Assembly: GCA_013399015.1 (NCBI GenBank)
Contig: VWZX01001688.1
Coordinates: forward strand, 3,622,220-3,686,219
Reading direction: 5' to 3'
DNA: 64,000 nucleotides
From: Galbula dea
Taxonomy: Eukaryota > Chordata > Aves > Piciformes > Galbulidae
The stretch's first letter is position 1. Each line of letters opens with the position of its first letter. Shown one piece after another: positions 52,920-64,000 of this stretch. The notes below the pieces were generated by a model. The model saw nothing but the letters and a program-made list of their open reading frames with translations, was not told where the DNA came from and ran no database searches. The translations under genes and the position numbers were made by a program.

Positions 52920-55900
52920 AGGAGCTGTCAGCTTCAACACACTTCACACAAAAGTGCAATATCCTTCCAGAAAGACAAGTAACAAGTGAAGGAGTGTGAG
53001 TGTGGCCAGTGTTAGGTATGTGGCCTCATAAGGCTGTGTGGCCACTTCACTGTCAGATTTGGAGCCGTTAGGGAAGATGGCAGATGTTCACCCTTTCAAT
53101 ATTGCATTTCATTATGACCATGCAAGCAGGTTTCCAGGCAGTTTAACCACCCCTGTGTGTTTGTGCCATGCAGGTTCTGCACCCATCTCTCTTCCCAACA
53201 GTGATGGGAGCTGGGGGAGGTCAGAGCCTGGCCGAAGCTTGGCCCCAACACAAGTAAGTGCTCAGGCCAGCACACCCAAACACAATGCCCATTTATTTTC
53301 ACAGCCCCCATTGTTCTTGTACCTCATCTCTGTTGAGACAGGAGTGTAAGTGACTGCTGGGTGATCTGTCTGAACACCCTCTACTTTAACTTCCCTTATG
53401 AGCATGTTATTTCCATGATGCAGAATTCACACCTTTGTTCATTTGCCCATCTGCTCTGATGTTCCCCAGAACTACCAGTTGCTCCTTCTGTTGTTTTTCC
53501 CCTGGATCCCATTGACTTCTATATATAGCACAATACTCTTCACATCCCCAAAAATCTGTTGCCTTTTCCAGTGAAGCACATTGGGTGCCAATCACAACCC
53601 CAAAGGGGCTCAAAGGAAGCACTGGCTCCCTGAGGGGGCTATTGCGTATTCAGGTAAATCTGTGCTCCGTTTTTCTATGGGCATCTGCCAGAACCCTGTT
53701 GTTGGATCAAAGCACAGATCAAATATTTGGCATCAGTCATATCCCTCCTCAAACATCTTCACCTGCAGGTAGTATAATATGCTATTTTTAAATATTTATT
53801 CCATTCATTTGTGTCTATGCATAAATAAACCCCCTGCAGTGAATGGTGAATATCTGCATGCAGTTGGCTCACAGCTATCTCTTTGATTCCTCAAGCAATG
53901 AGCTGATCTTGTTTCTCTCTCAATTTTGCCTTTGGGCAAGAAAAACTTTGCAAGAGGTATGAATCAACTGTAATTGAAGCTACCTGCTTCCTGGAAAATG
54001 TCCTTAAGCACATCTTCCCATGCATTAGCTGCCAGACTTCTCTGAGACGTCTCTGAGTATGCCCCTTTGCTGGAGATTTGGTTTTACATAATTCAGCAAC
54101 AAGGACAACTTATGCAATTAGTTCTTCTTTTCTGATTTGTTCAAAACAGAAGCAAGGTTCCTGAGAGGTTCTTGCATATCCAAAGTGGAATTTTCTCATT
54201 CAGAAAACCAAAACCAAAACAACAAAACCCCACAAAACTGAAAACATCCTCCTGAATTTGTATGGCTTAATTTCACCCTAATATTTAAGAACCTGAGGGT
54301 CAGCATCTTTCTTGTTTTGTTTTTTGTTTTGTTTTGTTTTGTTTTATTTTAGTGGAGTGTGTTTTGAAGCTTTTCACTTGTACTGAAATGAAATACTGAA
54401 TGTGGCACGAGAAGCAATGTACATTTCAAGGGGTTTTATTCTCTTTTTTTTTTTCTGTTGCTCTGACTTTCAAACTTAGCTAGAGGGAAGACAGGATCCT
54501 TCTGGAGTACCAAAACTTGGCATCTCCTAAACTGATCAAAAGATGTGTGTAAACCCAACTACCTTCATGTCTTCCTGTCCAAAATCTTGCTCCCAAAGTC
54601 TTCCTTATTCTACTTATGCACTGCATGATTAAAATTTAGATCCTAGCTGAGGCCTTCTCCTGTGCTTTATGGTAGGAGAGCCAGTTTAATCCTATGAACT
54701 TTTAACCTCAACACAAAGAGTGTGTGGACAAAGTGCAGTTGGATAACTTCAGCCTGTGGTCAAACGCTCCTGCAAAGCCACCAAAGCAGCTCCTAGTTTT
54801 AGGACTGAGGATGGCCTTTGCCTGTGGATTGAGCTGTCTCTTGGCTGTCCCCTGATCAAACATGTGGGTACATTTGCCCTGAAGCAATTGGGGCTGAGCT
54901 TCATTCAGGCATTGACCTCAGCGTCGAAACTCTTTGTGATTCCCCTTGGTAAAACTGAGATAACAATAAGGGCTTTTTTTCTTGGAAGTCTAGGTAAGTG
55001 CAAACCATACTGCCTGAGGGATGAGTTTTTTGAAGACTTTCTTCTATTATTTCTATTAAATTTAGAGAACATTTTTCCTTTCTTCTCCTTGAGCCAACTC
55101 CATGCTGCTGGAAGTCCATCTGGCAGTGAGAATATGCTTTAGTTCATGGTAAGCAAGACCTGTACCATTCCCCTCCTTCTCTCCTATCTCCTGTTTTTAT
55201 GTGGAACACAGTTCAATAGCAGGATGAATCAGACATTGTTTGATTTGCTATCAAGATTCTGGGCACCTAAGTTGATAGTGGAGGGTAAAGTATCATAAAC
55301 ATGCATACCAATTTGGGAAGACCAAGGAGGGACTCTCGTACTGAGAGTTCCCCTTTATTACCTTGTTGTGTTCCCTGCCAGCAGCTGCCTCCACTGCCTT
55401 GCCTTCTCTGGAGTTCATTCAACACACTTAGCAATTAGAGGCAAAGAGTTTGAACTTGTCAAGAGGAACATGCCCAATAAAGCAAAGTATAATTTACCCT
55501 GATTATAAAATGCATTCCATTCCACACTTGTTTTGACATTGTCCCTTGGATAAAAGTATTTTGTTTCATAAAGAAGTCTCACTGTTGCTTTCCCTGTCAG
55601 GAGGTGGATTGCTCTGTAAGTGTTCAGCTCCATCCAAACTCCACAATGTAAAGATTTCTAAAATTCCTTCTGGATCCAAACACTGCAGCTTAAGTTGAAG
55701 TTTTATGTTGTTCCAAAGCCACAGGCTACTGTTCATACAGCTGAGGCAAAACTATGGACAAGGGCTGAAAGTCAACATAGTCCTTCTTCAGCTAACAAAG
55801 AAGAATATATGAATATAGAAGATAAAGGTTCAGATAGGTACTGCATGAGATGTTAATGCTCTTCTGGATAAACTGACAAGAAATGAGTGAACAGTAATAT

Positions 55901-56794
55901 TCACACAGAGAGCTGGGCTGTCCTGGAAAAAGTACCCTGCAATGCTGAACCAAATCCCAAGTATTGTACTGATTCTGTAGTGGCTGATATCAGTTTCATG
56001 TTACTTTCCAGTTCTCAGTGTCAATAAATATATTCTTGGTTTACACCTTGGTATGTAAAAAGGATTTAAGGCAGTGACTAAGGACTGCAGCCCTGAGCTG
56101 CAGTACAGACACCGGAGAGCTGGCAGTGTTGACAGAGAGGTCAGGATGTGTGCTGTTCCTGTGGCAAAACAATTTAGCATCTCTCTGTTTTTCCCTCTCT
56201 GGAAAGCTGACACTCAGAAATACCCAAGAATAACTGTAACTGAATAAACATAGTGCTGAGTTTCAAAATACAATACTCACACTTCCCCAAGCTGTGGCTG
56301 GAAGGACAGATCAAAAAAATCTGAATGCAGCCACCCACGCTAGGGTATATCAATCCACAAGATATCAGAACAACACACACATCTTGGGAAAGAGAGCAGT
56401 GACACTGCTTGCAGTTTCCATCTCAATAGGCCCTTTGTTCCAAATAACTGAAGGAAAAAGGCAGCTTTTTCTTTTAAAACTGCATCCCTTACATGACTCT
56501 GGAGCATGTGTGCCACAGATGACCTGCTGGAAATTGTCAAACTTTCTCCTTTCTATAAAGTGGCAGTGCATTACAAACCCCACACAGACACATGCACTCT
56601 ACTGAGGTCAATACGATGTTTTACACATTTAAAATTGAGCAGGGACTAAGTTGTTCGCCTAAAATTTCTTCCAAAATGAACTTTAGCTATTAACATTTTC
56701 CAGAATTAATCTTCCAGAGCCTAGGTTATTTTGGCCCATCAGTTAAAGTCAGCATTGACAAAGATATGAATTCTGCCTCTAGTTTTTAAGAACA
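52920..56794. other. Intergenic region, no gene recognised
   Basis: Contains a (GTTTT)n repeat at 54313..54351 and a plus-strand 128-codon open frame at 54756..55142 that I do not recognise and that shows no splice or promoter support. Confidence 0.5.
54313..54351. repeat. (GTTTT)n simple repeat
   Basis: About seven GTTTT-type units, slightly interrupted. Confidence 0.9.
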
Positions 56795-56893
56795 CCTGGT
56801 CTAGGGAATCCTGCTGTGGCAGGGGGGTTGAACTAGATGATCTTTCAAGGTCCCTTCCAACTCATAATATTCTGTGATTCTCTGATTCTGTGA
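56795..56893 (+). mobile_element. CR1 LINE 3' tail fragment
   Basis: Contains GGTTGAACTAGATGATCTTT and then AAGGTCCCTTCCAACTC, followed by short imperfect repeats of ATTCTGTG. This combination is the typical 3' end of chicken-repeat-1 retrotransposons in birds and reptiles. Only about 100 bases are recognisable, so it is a 5'-truncated copy without coding capacity. Confidence 0.9.
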
Positions 56894-59104
56894 ATAAAGA
56901 TCCTTCCCACTATGGAAGAATACAAACTAGAACACAGTATGTGTCATCTATCGCAGCACTGAAAGGTGTGTGTCCAGAGTGACTCACAGCATATAACAGC
57001 CAGCTTATAAGGAGCAGAACATAGATGAAAATGACAGATTGTCAGTCCTGAAAGCTGGCATTCTTTATTCATAAAAAAGGCAGAGATTAGTTGGCTCCAA
57101 CTTGGTCTATGTCACTCCCACTAACATGCCTAAAGCCTGAACAGAATCAACTTCCTTTTGGATAGGTAAACCTCACTCGCTTCCTTGTTGAGAAGGTTAA
57201 TGTGAGAGCCAATTAATTCCATTCATGTTACTATCCATTTATATCTGTCTGAGGAGTAACTGTAGGAAATTAGAACAGGAAAATAATGTTGTCATTGTCT
57301 TCCCAATAAGTAATCCATTTCAAAGAAGCAAAGAACTGAATTGAATTTATCCAGCTGACCACAGGCAAAAGGTTTCATGGCCATTTATTAATCTCAGAAG
57401 CATCATGCTGGTTTTCATACTTCTGAAATACAAGAAGAAGAAAACCATATGGGTTTCTAAATGTGAAAGTCTGGCTTGGTCATTCATTTTCTGTGTAGTT
57501 TGATAATTACCTATTTCCTTGCTAAATTGCTTTGGACATTTACTTCGAGGTAGCAGATTAATGAAGTCCTTTGAAAACCAGGAACTTGAAAATCTACAAA
57601 GCTTCCGGAACACAATTTTCCAGGTCAGTGATTATTGTACTTGTAGAAATTCAGAAGAGAGCACATAGTTGTACCTCAGCTTGTATGGAGTTGGTCAAAA
57701 CCTTACTCAGAGCAACACTAGTACAGATCTTTGAGTCCACTAAATTTAAACAGTGAAAATAATAAGCAATCCGGTAAACATGAACCTGTGATTTACTACA
57801 CAGAAGCAATAAAATATTTTGAAATAGTTGATAACTAGGCTGTCAAGGACAGTTCAGCTAGATAACAACTCTTCTCTTTGGTTGTCTTTGAAAGTTAAAT
57901 CTGTGGGACATTTGTGAGTAATGTGATACACATGGAATTGTACAACAGTCCTGATTTTCTGTTAATACCTGTTTTGTATTGGCACAACTCCATTGGCTCT
58001 AATGGAGTAATATTATTTTATAATACTAAATAACAGAGTCAGTATATAATATTGCAGTAGCAATCTGGGTAGATGTCCTCACACAGTCTTGCACCTTACG
58101 ACGAGCTGCCAAAGCTCCCTGGGAATCTAGTGAGCACCTGAGGTTTCCTAGCACACCCTACCTGGGCTCTGGGACCCAGTGCTCCCAGCTCTCAGATTAG
58201 TGTCAGCAGCATGAACCACAGTCACTCTAAGGTACACACTGCAACACAAGATTCAGAACAGTGACACTCTCACACAGTGCTGTATGATGTCTCTTACACC
58301 ATCATTCACTCAGCCTGAGGCAGCCTTCAGTTGGCAAAGACAGCATGGTTTTGATAACTGTCAGATTTTCTCTTTGCATAGCCATCAGGCTGTCAGTCAC
58401 AGTGCTGGCTGGGTGGCTTTTTTATATATATACATAATTTCCTCTGGTCCTGCAAAGGTTCAAACTATTTCCACCCTTCATCAAAACTCTACATTGATTT
58501 TATCTTGTCATAATGGCAGAGAAACTTAATAATCCCTGAAGACTTCAGTGCTTGCTGGGGAGAAACACATTCAGATTGTGCTATAGATGCAGAAAGCCTC
58601 CTAACATTAGCATTCACTGATAGGATTATACAGAGGGAAAGGGGCTGTAGGCATGGATTTAACACATTCCTGAATAGAAGGGATAGCCTGGATTGAAGGA
58701 ATGGCAAGATTAGTGGTGCAAAAGGAATTTGGCAGCACAGCTCTATACTGCAGGGCTGAGCACCCCTGTAGTTGCTAACCCAAGATCTGCCTCAGCTGGG
58801 CTGGCCAGGTACCAGGCAGTGTTCCCCATACCCTCTCACCAGGACCTGGGCTCTGCAAACAGTTTCCCAGCTAGGGTGTCACTAGAGCACACAGTCAAGA
58901 ACTTGGGGGTATCATAAAGCAGGAGTTTCTCACTGTTGAATTCAAGTAACTCTATTTTGTAGAATTTCAGTTTCAAGCCCACTGAGGATATTAAGCAGAG
59001 GGAAGAAAGTTCCACAGCAACTGTTTTTGCAAAAAGTTATCATGAAAGACAAGGTTTCTGTGAGGCTACAAAGACTTCATAATAAATTATGGAAGACTGT
59101 TTGT
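56894..59104. other. Intergenic region downstream of CYP24A1
   Basis: No gene recognised between the CR1 tail and the probable CYP24A1 polyadenylation site. Confidence 0.55.
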
Positions 59105-61280
59105 AGAAAAAAAATAGAATATTTTATTACAAAATGGACTAGAAATATTCAGATAACGCATAAATGGCTTTACACATTGTAACATGGCTACATTTACATG
59201 TTGAGTACAAGAGCAGAGGAAAGCAAACAAAAAAAACCCCACAGGAGACAGACCAACAAATGCTAAGAACTCTATCATTTCAGAATGTAAAAACAAATAA
59301 CCTTTCATGGTTATACATATAAACCTGTACTTGAAACCACATCATGGGAAAGAATACACTAGTGACCATAATAGCTAACATACAGTGCTGCATGAAGGGC
59401 AGTGACAACTTTAACTTTTAGATACAGGTATTGAAATCTCCACAAGAAATAGACCTCATCAAAAGTTTTAGGAACCTTATTTCCTGTGGTTCTTTGAAAC
59501 ATACATTTTATGTTACTCATCTGACAAAGTAACTATCCTGTTAGGATAACCATCATTTAATAGTGGCAGAACCCATAGGATTCTAGAGATTCCATTTATG
59601 GATAAGGCCTTTCATGCAATAAAAGACCACTAAGATTTTTACAATAAAGGTGTGATAAACCAGCACATGTGGGAGTTGGAGGTGTGAAACTCCATGGGTA
59701 TGAGCAGAGTATGTGGCAGGCACAGTATTGCAACTGTTCAAATCAAAGTACTGTGCAGACATGAGGAACAAATCTTGTTATATATCTTTGTCCTTATTTC
59801 CCTTTTATTGAGGAAGGGAATAAATTAGCCTAACTTCTAAGTCCTGTTGTTAGCCTTATTACAGACTGCCATCTTCTCAGTTTAATTCACGGCATTGGTA
59901 ATTTGATAAGGACTAAGTTGACATTTCAAAGCTTTTCAGCTCTCAGCTAAGAGGCCCAGTTCAGTCGTGACAGTTCCTCCAGGTGTCCTATATGATACAC
60001 AAACACTGGAAACAACCTCTTCCCAAGTTAGCCTGTTGAACAGCTTAAGGCTATAATAATTTCACTGTGCACTTACAAGAACTATACATAACACTCCACA
60101 GCTCATTATCAAGTTCTATCCTGTACAGTCCCTCAGCTGCACTAAATCAGTGTATTTGCATAGGTATATGGACATGCATGGTATTTTTCTTTCCTTTTAA
60201 CATTTCCAAGTAGAGCTGAACAAACTAAGCACATTTTTTCCCAATAAAACAGTATGGGAGCTTGTCTTGGTATTGCTTCTGGCTCAGCAACTGTTCAAGG
60301 GACTTGTGTTGTAGTTTCTCCACTGGTTACCATAGGCTTTGATTTTCCCAGTCGATGTATAATTTTTCAGAGAAGGCAGGGGCAGGGTTGTCATCTATCC
60401 TCTTCAAGCTATGTAAAAAGAAAATGAATCTATATAGTGTTCAATTATTTAAAAGCAAATAGCACTGAAAAAAATAGCAAATCAGCACTGAAAACTTGAG
60501 TTAAAGGAGTCATTGCTCTTACTCAGAATATATTGGGTGATTTTTTTTAGGTGTTGTCCAGCAAATAAATATGTCCCACAGTATTTAACTGTCACTTGAT
60601 TTCTCATTTGAGGACTTAATTCTAGATCAAAGATCCAGTTTGCCAATTTACATTTTTATACATATAAGCTTTTTTGTCAGCATTTGTATAAGCTTGTGAG
60701 CAAATCCTACAGTGGAATTTTTTGAACCAAAAATGTAAAAACATTGAAACATCCCGTGACTATTTGCAAATAGATATTTATTTTCAATGTCCTGACTAAA
60801 ATCCAAGTTCTCTTATCTAAACTCTGTAGTGCACTCATGTACTGTTCCTTCACTAGAGCATTTTGTTCTTAATTTACCCATTGATGCTCAAAATCAAATA
60901 CTATTTTTCAGGAAATACTGTGTAGAAATGCAGTGGTGAAGTTATATTGTAAAAAAATAATGGCTTTTATTTTCTCCACAGTATATATATACATTGATTT
61001 CCCCATTTCTGATCTGCCACCATGCACAGAAGACGTGCTCTCTCAGAGGTTAAAACTAGACAGCTAACTAGGCAGAGCCATAAGCCACACAAAACTTGTC
61101 TTCTTAGCATAGAATATTTTCTGTAACAAGCAACAAAATGGGATGGCATTTAATACATCCCACACTGTGAGAATAAAGCTTAGAAAAATATCTGTTCTCT
61201 TACACTCACAGCTCTATGAAAATTCTAAATGAGGGCCAAAGAAAAGTCTCAGATAGCCAGGAGACCCTGGTGCCCATACC
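59105..61280 (-). other. CYP24A1: CYP24A1 3' untranslated region (inferred)
   Basis: About 2.2 kb of AT-rich sequence after the stop. AATAAA signals on the minus strand occur at 60966..60971, 60777..60782 and 59123..59128. The last lies before a change to ordinary intergenic sequence, so I place the distal end there. Several ATTTA words occur, as in unstable mRNAs. Which site is used is unknown. Confidence 0.5.
59123..59128 (-). terminator. Candidate distal polyadenylation signal of CYP24A1
   Basis: AATAAA on the minus strand; cleavage would fall around 59100..59110. Proximal alternatives exist at 60777 and 60966. Confidence 0.4.
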
Positions 61281-61391
61281 TTATCTTCTGTGGAATGCAA
61301 TGGGAAGCTCGCGGCTGGGAATCAGTATTCCTGAGTGGAATGTCTCTACCGGTTTGTTGTCTGTGGCTACAATTCGGTATTTGCGAATGAG
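61281..61391 (-). CDS. CYP24A1: CYP24A1 terminal coding exon (36 codons and stop)
   Basis: The acceptor gtgtttcag is followed by LIRKYRIVATDNKPVETFHS, then GILIPSRELPIAFHRR and a TAA stop at 61281..61283. The mammalian protein ends in a very similar way (RKYDIQATDN, SRELPIAF). The substrate-contacting end of the P450 fold lies in this segment. The stop is intact. Confidence 0.96.
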   Translation of the reverse strand, partial: LIRKYRIVATDNKPVETFHSGILIPSRELPIAFHRR

Positions 61392-61500
61392 CTGAAACAC
61401 AAACGTTTCAGTTAGCATGCTGATCTTAGCTAGATCTTTTGATCAGGTTCAGTGTTGAAGAGCCAGCATTGTGTACAAGATGCCATGTTAGGGTATTTAC

Positions 61501-61695
61501 CCAGCAAAGTGCCAAGTGAAGCTGGAGCTCTGCTACACGGCGCCCGATGCACATTCTTTTCCCGATGCCAAATGGAACATGAGAAAACGGATTTATTAAG
61601 TGCTTCTGAAACCAGCGCTCTGGCTTAAACTGAGTCCAACCATTAAAGTATTCTTCGTTGCAACCCAGGGCATGGCTATTTATCATTAGTACTGT
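61501..61695 (-). CDS. CYP24A1: CYP24A1 exon: haem-binding loop (65 codons)
   Basis: Acceptor gttttgtttacag, frame TVLMINSHALGCNEEYFNG, then QFKPERWFQKHLINPFSH, PFGIGKRMCIGRR and AELQLHLALCW, with donor GTAAAT in phase 0. FKPERW is the PERF-type motif, and FGIGKRMCIG is the FxxGxRxCxG signature in which the Cys is the haem iron ligand. The loop after ERW appears one residue shorter than I recall for the human protein (ERWFQKHLINPF against a longer mammalian form). Confidence 0.97.
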
Positions 61696-62128
61696 CTGTA
61701 AACAAAACAACAGAGAGAGTCTCATTGCAAAGTGATTCAGAGCTATCGAGTCTGTTAATGGAAAAAAAATAATGCAGTAATAAAAGCAAGGCAGTTTCCT
61801 CAGAAGATGTCGTGTAATTCTCTGAAGATTAATTCAAATGCAGAAAGGGTCATATTTCCCCCAGAAAATCACGGGAAAGTTTGAAAAGAATTGTTGAACC
61901 AGCACACCAAAATATTTTTGTCTCAATTCAACACCAGTGCAGGCAGGTATGGTTTTCAGTTTATGCGAATTCTTGGTGTGATTTCCTCATTCCTTACCCT
62001 GGGACTTGTCCTTTGGCTAAGTATTTTGAATATTTTCAATTTTTATTTGAAATATGACCAACTTCAGTGTTTTACAGGACAGCTGAACGATGACAAAATA
62101 TTCTAGTAAGCTAATTTAATTGACCTAC
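61696..62128 (-). other. CYP24A1 intron
   Basis: A 433-base intron between the post-K-helix exon and the haem-loop exon; GT...AG ends, nothing else seen. A 71-codon plus-strand frame here is a chance frame. Confidence 0.85.
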
Positions 62129-62207
62129 CCCTTTGGGCAGCACATAATCCCCCAGAACCATTTCCGTGTCAATGGTGCGAGTGGTAAAAGGCACTGATGG
62201 TGTTAAT
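62129..62207 (-). CDS. CYP24A1: CYP24A1 exon: post-K-helix (26 codons)
   Basis: Acceptor ttcactgtag; the first base completes the Arg of ExxR. The frame then reads LTPSVPFTTRTIDTEMVLG and DYVLPKG, ending in phase 0 at GTAGGT. The PxxPxxxR-like stretch after the K helix (P-S-V-P-F-T-T-R) is the usual P450 continuation and its Arg contacts haem propionate in the family. Confidence 0.94.
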
Positions 62208-62394
62208 CTACAGTGAAAGAAACAAAATGGGTTAAATTTCCAGCATTTTTTTCCCCTGTATCTATCATGGTTTACCTTAAACAACAAGGTAAACAAAATT
62301 ATATATACTAGAAAATTCTTTCTCCCTAGTACACACAAGCTTGTAAAAAACTTTGTGATCAATTTCCTTTTTGCAAATCATTTGAGAATTTTAC

Positions 62395-62561
62395 CTCATG
62401 GATTCTTTCAGACATGCTTTTAAGTAAGGCATATTCTTCAAGTTCTCAGCACTTGGACTCTCATTAGCAGCCAAAACACTCTGTACTTCCTGGAAAAGCT
62501 TCTGTTGAACATGTGGATTGCGTGAAATGTTATACAAAGCCCACAGTAAACTATTGGCTGT
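62395..62561 (-). CDS. CYP24A1: CYP24A1 exon: I to K helix (55 codons + 2 bases)
   Basis: After a ggtttattccag acceptor the frame reads TANSLLWALYNISRNPHVQQ and on to LKNMPYLKACLKESM, ending AG before GTAAAA. The split Arg codon is completed in the next exon, giving ESMR, the invariant K-helix ExxR that stabilises the P450 core. NPxVQQKL, NMPYLKACLKESMR are close to the mammalian enzyme. Other mitochondrial P450s such as CYP27 share the general layout, but the match is specific to CYP24A1. Confidence 0.95.
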
Positions 62562-62881
62562 CTGGAATAAACCAAAAGAAAAAGAAAAGTAAGACCTCCT
62601 TTGGCGGTGACAGAAACGAGAAGTTGCCAAAAATTCAGAGCAACATTTATGGCTTGTCACTGCCTTACAGTTCTGTGAGACCTAAGGGATAATGAACCAT
62701 CCCAGCTGTTCCCTAGGGGTAATGAACAGAAGAAAGAATCTAGTGATATCAGGTAAAAATTCACTTGCACTTAGGCTCCTGAAGCAAAAAGAGGACTAGC
62801 TCACTCTCGGATGTTGTGATGTTTATGTTATGGAAGCAAGCAGGGACTTGGGAGGACAAGCTCTTGGAAAGTCAACTTTAC
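62562..62881 (-). other. CYP24A1 intron
   Basis: A 320-base GT...AG intron that splits the I-helix Thr-Thr pair. Nothing else is seen. Confidence 0.85.
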
Positions 62882-63027
62882 CGTTTCGACTCCGGCAATC
62901 TGCAGCTCTGCGATGGCAGCATACAGCTCCTTCTTGGAAAGTTGTCCTCCAGAGTAGATGTCACACAGGAAATCCTCCTGTGGGTTTGCAGAGTGCTTTT
63001 CCAGGCGACAGTCAATTGAGTGCTTGG
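62882..63027 (-). CDS. CYP24A1: CYP24A1 exon: H to I helix region (48 codons)
   Basis: The acceptor ctccctcctcag precedes two bases finishing a split codon, then the frame KHSIDCRLEKHSANPQ, DFLCDIYSGG, LSKKELYAAIAELQ and IAGVET. The donor is GTAAAG in phase 0. DFLCDIY and LSKKELYAA are nearly identical to mammalian CYP24A1. The last residues, AGVET, join the first Thr of the next exon to give the I-helix AGVETT pattern used for oxygen activation in P450 enzymes. Confidence 0.94.
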
Positions 63028-64000
63028 CTGAGGAGGGAAGGGTGGGAGGTAATTAATGGAAAATCACCAAAAATGCAACAAAAATAAAAGCAAAACTGTG
63101 TCTCATATGCAGGATTTTGAAAGAAGATCCTAAGCTGAGCTGTTTTCTTCAAGCAATGAGAGTTAGGCTGAATAAAGAATGGGATTTTAATTTTTTAGAC
63201 AAAACCCTCAACCACAAAAATCACTTCTGAATGGAAGGAGCTCTTGCAAACTACTAGGAATTCTCCTTTCTCAAATTAGGAAAGGAAATCAGTGATGTGT
63301 TGAATGAAATATTGAGCAAACAAATTTAGAAACAAGAAGTGTGTAAAATTTATTAGCTTGGATTTTCAAAGGGGATCAAGGTCTTAAAAAAATCAAAAAG
63401 ACTTAGCACTTGAACTCCCTGAGGGAGAATGTAAGCCTTTGATTTACTAGGGGAAGGCCAAAATAGATGTTAAATTTCTGCATGCTATGCTATTTAAATA
63501 TAGAGGACTAGATTTTGCCCACCATTTCTCATTAATATCCCAATTGTTAAGACCAGATCCTAATAAGGAGCTATTCCTGTCAAGTGAAAGTGTCAAACTG
63601 GTTTTTCTGAACTAAACTGGTTTAAAGTGTCTTTTCTAAACTTTCCCATAATCTAAGAAGCAACAAGTGCACGTGTTTCTGGCTTGACCAAAAGTCCTGA
63701 AGTATCAAGAACTCAAACACCTAAGAAAAATACATCACTCAGCATTACACCCATCCGAGTGCCAACACCTTTCTTAATCTTGAGTTTGAACTGTCACTGT
63801 CTAGTAAAATATTGAAAAATGCAATGTTAACTTCATAACTGGAGATAGAGTCATTTTTGTAATGTTGAAAGCCAATTCATCTTAAATAGACAAAAAATGT
63901 TGTCAAAAAGCCAAAGTGCACCTTATAGTTTAAATTGCTTCTGTTTTTAAGACTTATGATTGTATTTCAGATTGCTCAGAAGACCCACCATTTATTTCTT
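63028..64000 (-). other. CYP24A1 intron (partial)
   Basis: AT-rich sequence upstream of the 63027 exon. I found no earlier CYP24A1 exon before the window ends. Confidence 0.65.

Larger units (their letters stand above)
59105..64000 (-). other. CYP24A1: CYP24A1 gene locus (3' half)
   Basis: Five coding exons, in order 63027, 62561, 62207, 61695 and 61391 (5' ends), splice in phase to give the C-terminal 231 residues of CYP24A1. The full mammalian enzyme is about 514 residues, so the N-terminal half, mitochondrial targeting sequence and promoter lie beyond base 64000. CYP24A1 is the mitochondrial 24-hydroxylase that inactivates 25-hydroxyvitamin D and calcitriol, using electrons from adrenodoxin. 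The introns inside the window are short (about 109, 433, 187 and 320 bases). Confidence 0.95.

Noticed and set aside
54756..55142. Plus-strand 128-codon open frame
   Set aside because: No recognisable family and no splice or promoter signals; similar frames are expected by chance in this much noncoding DNA.
1..64000. CRISPR arrays, bacterial operons, tRNA and rRNA genes
   Set aside because: I saw no regularly spaced repeats, no ribosome-binding-site-led gene clusters and no tRNA or rRNA signatures; the window has vertebrate gene structure.

Overview
The window looks like a vertebrate nuclear locus, most probably from a bird and plausibly a songbird. It is AT-rich and CpG-poor, its genes are split by long introns, and it carries one CR1 LINE tail plus three solo long terminal repeats whose edges begin TGTCCTGGTTT, a form I associate with passerine endogenous retrovirus LTRs. 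Two protein genes can be supported, both on the minus strand and both cut by the window edges: BCAS1 on the left and CYP24A1 on the right. The same order and orientation is known around human 20q13.2, so this appears to be the conserved BCAS1-CYP24A1 block. Nearly all of the short open frames elsewhere are chance frames in introns or intergenic DNA.

Left part (1 to about 29.8 kb, minus strand): BCAS1. Eight coding exons can be placed by open frame, splice sites and codon phase. They run from a myristoylation-type start MGNTMS at 24338, through a large exon at 15777..16360, to an exon ending LSKLFWKK at 1380. The rest of the gene lies beyond base 1. The pieces present total about 449 codons. 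One intron appears to use a GC donor. One exon (5049..5219), with no ATG-started frame of its own, encodes a second SKLF module and is probably a regulated cassette. Two possible untranslated 5' exons lie at 29014..29043 and about 29682..29830.

Middle part (about 30 to 59 kb): intergenic. I see no protein gene. It holds a small CpG cluster near 39 kb, solo LTRs at about 40.25, 42.08 and 52.47 kb, a CR1 3' tail at 56.8 kb, simple repeats, and several nuclear-receptor-like half-site arrangements. Two of these resemble vitamin D response elements. That is notable because CYP24A1, the gene just to the right, is the classic vitamin D target and is known in mammals to have distal downstream enhancers.

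Right part (about 59.1 to 64 kb, minus strand): the 3' half of CYP24A1. The last five coding exons are clear and carry the I-helix AGVETT, the K-helix ExxR, the PERW motif and the haem-ligand loop FGIGKRMCIG. A long AT-rich 3' UTR probably ends near 59.1 kb. The 5' exons and promoter lie beyond base 64000. BCAS1 (a myelin and oligodendrocyte-associated, largely disordered protein) and CYP24A1 (vitamin D catabolism) are neighbours by synteny and are not known to share a pathway.
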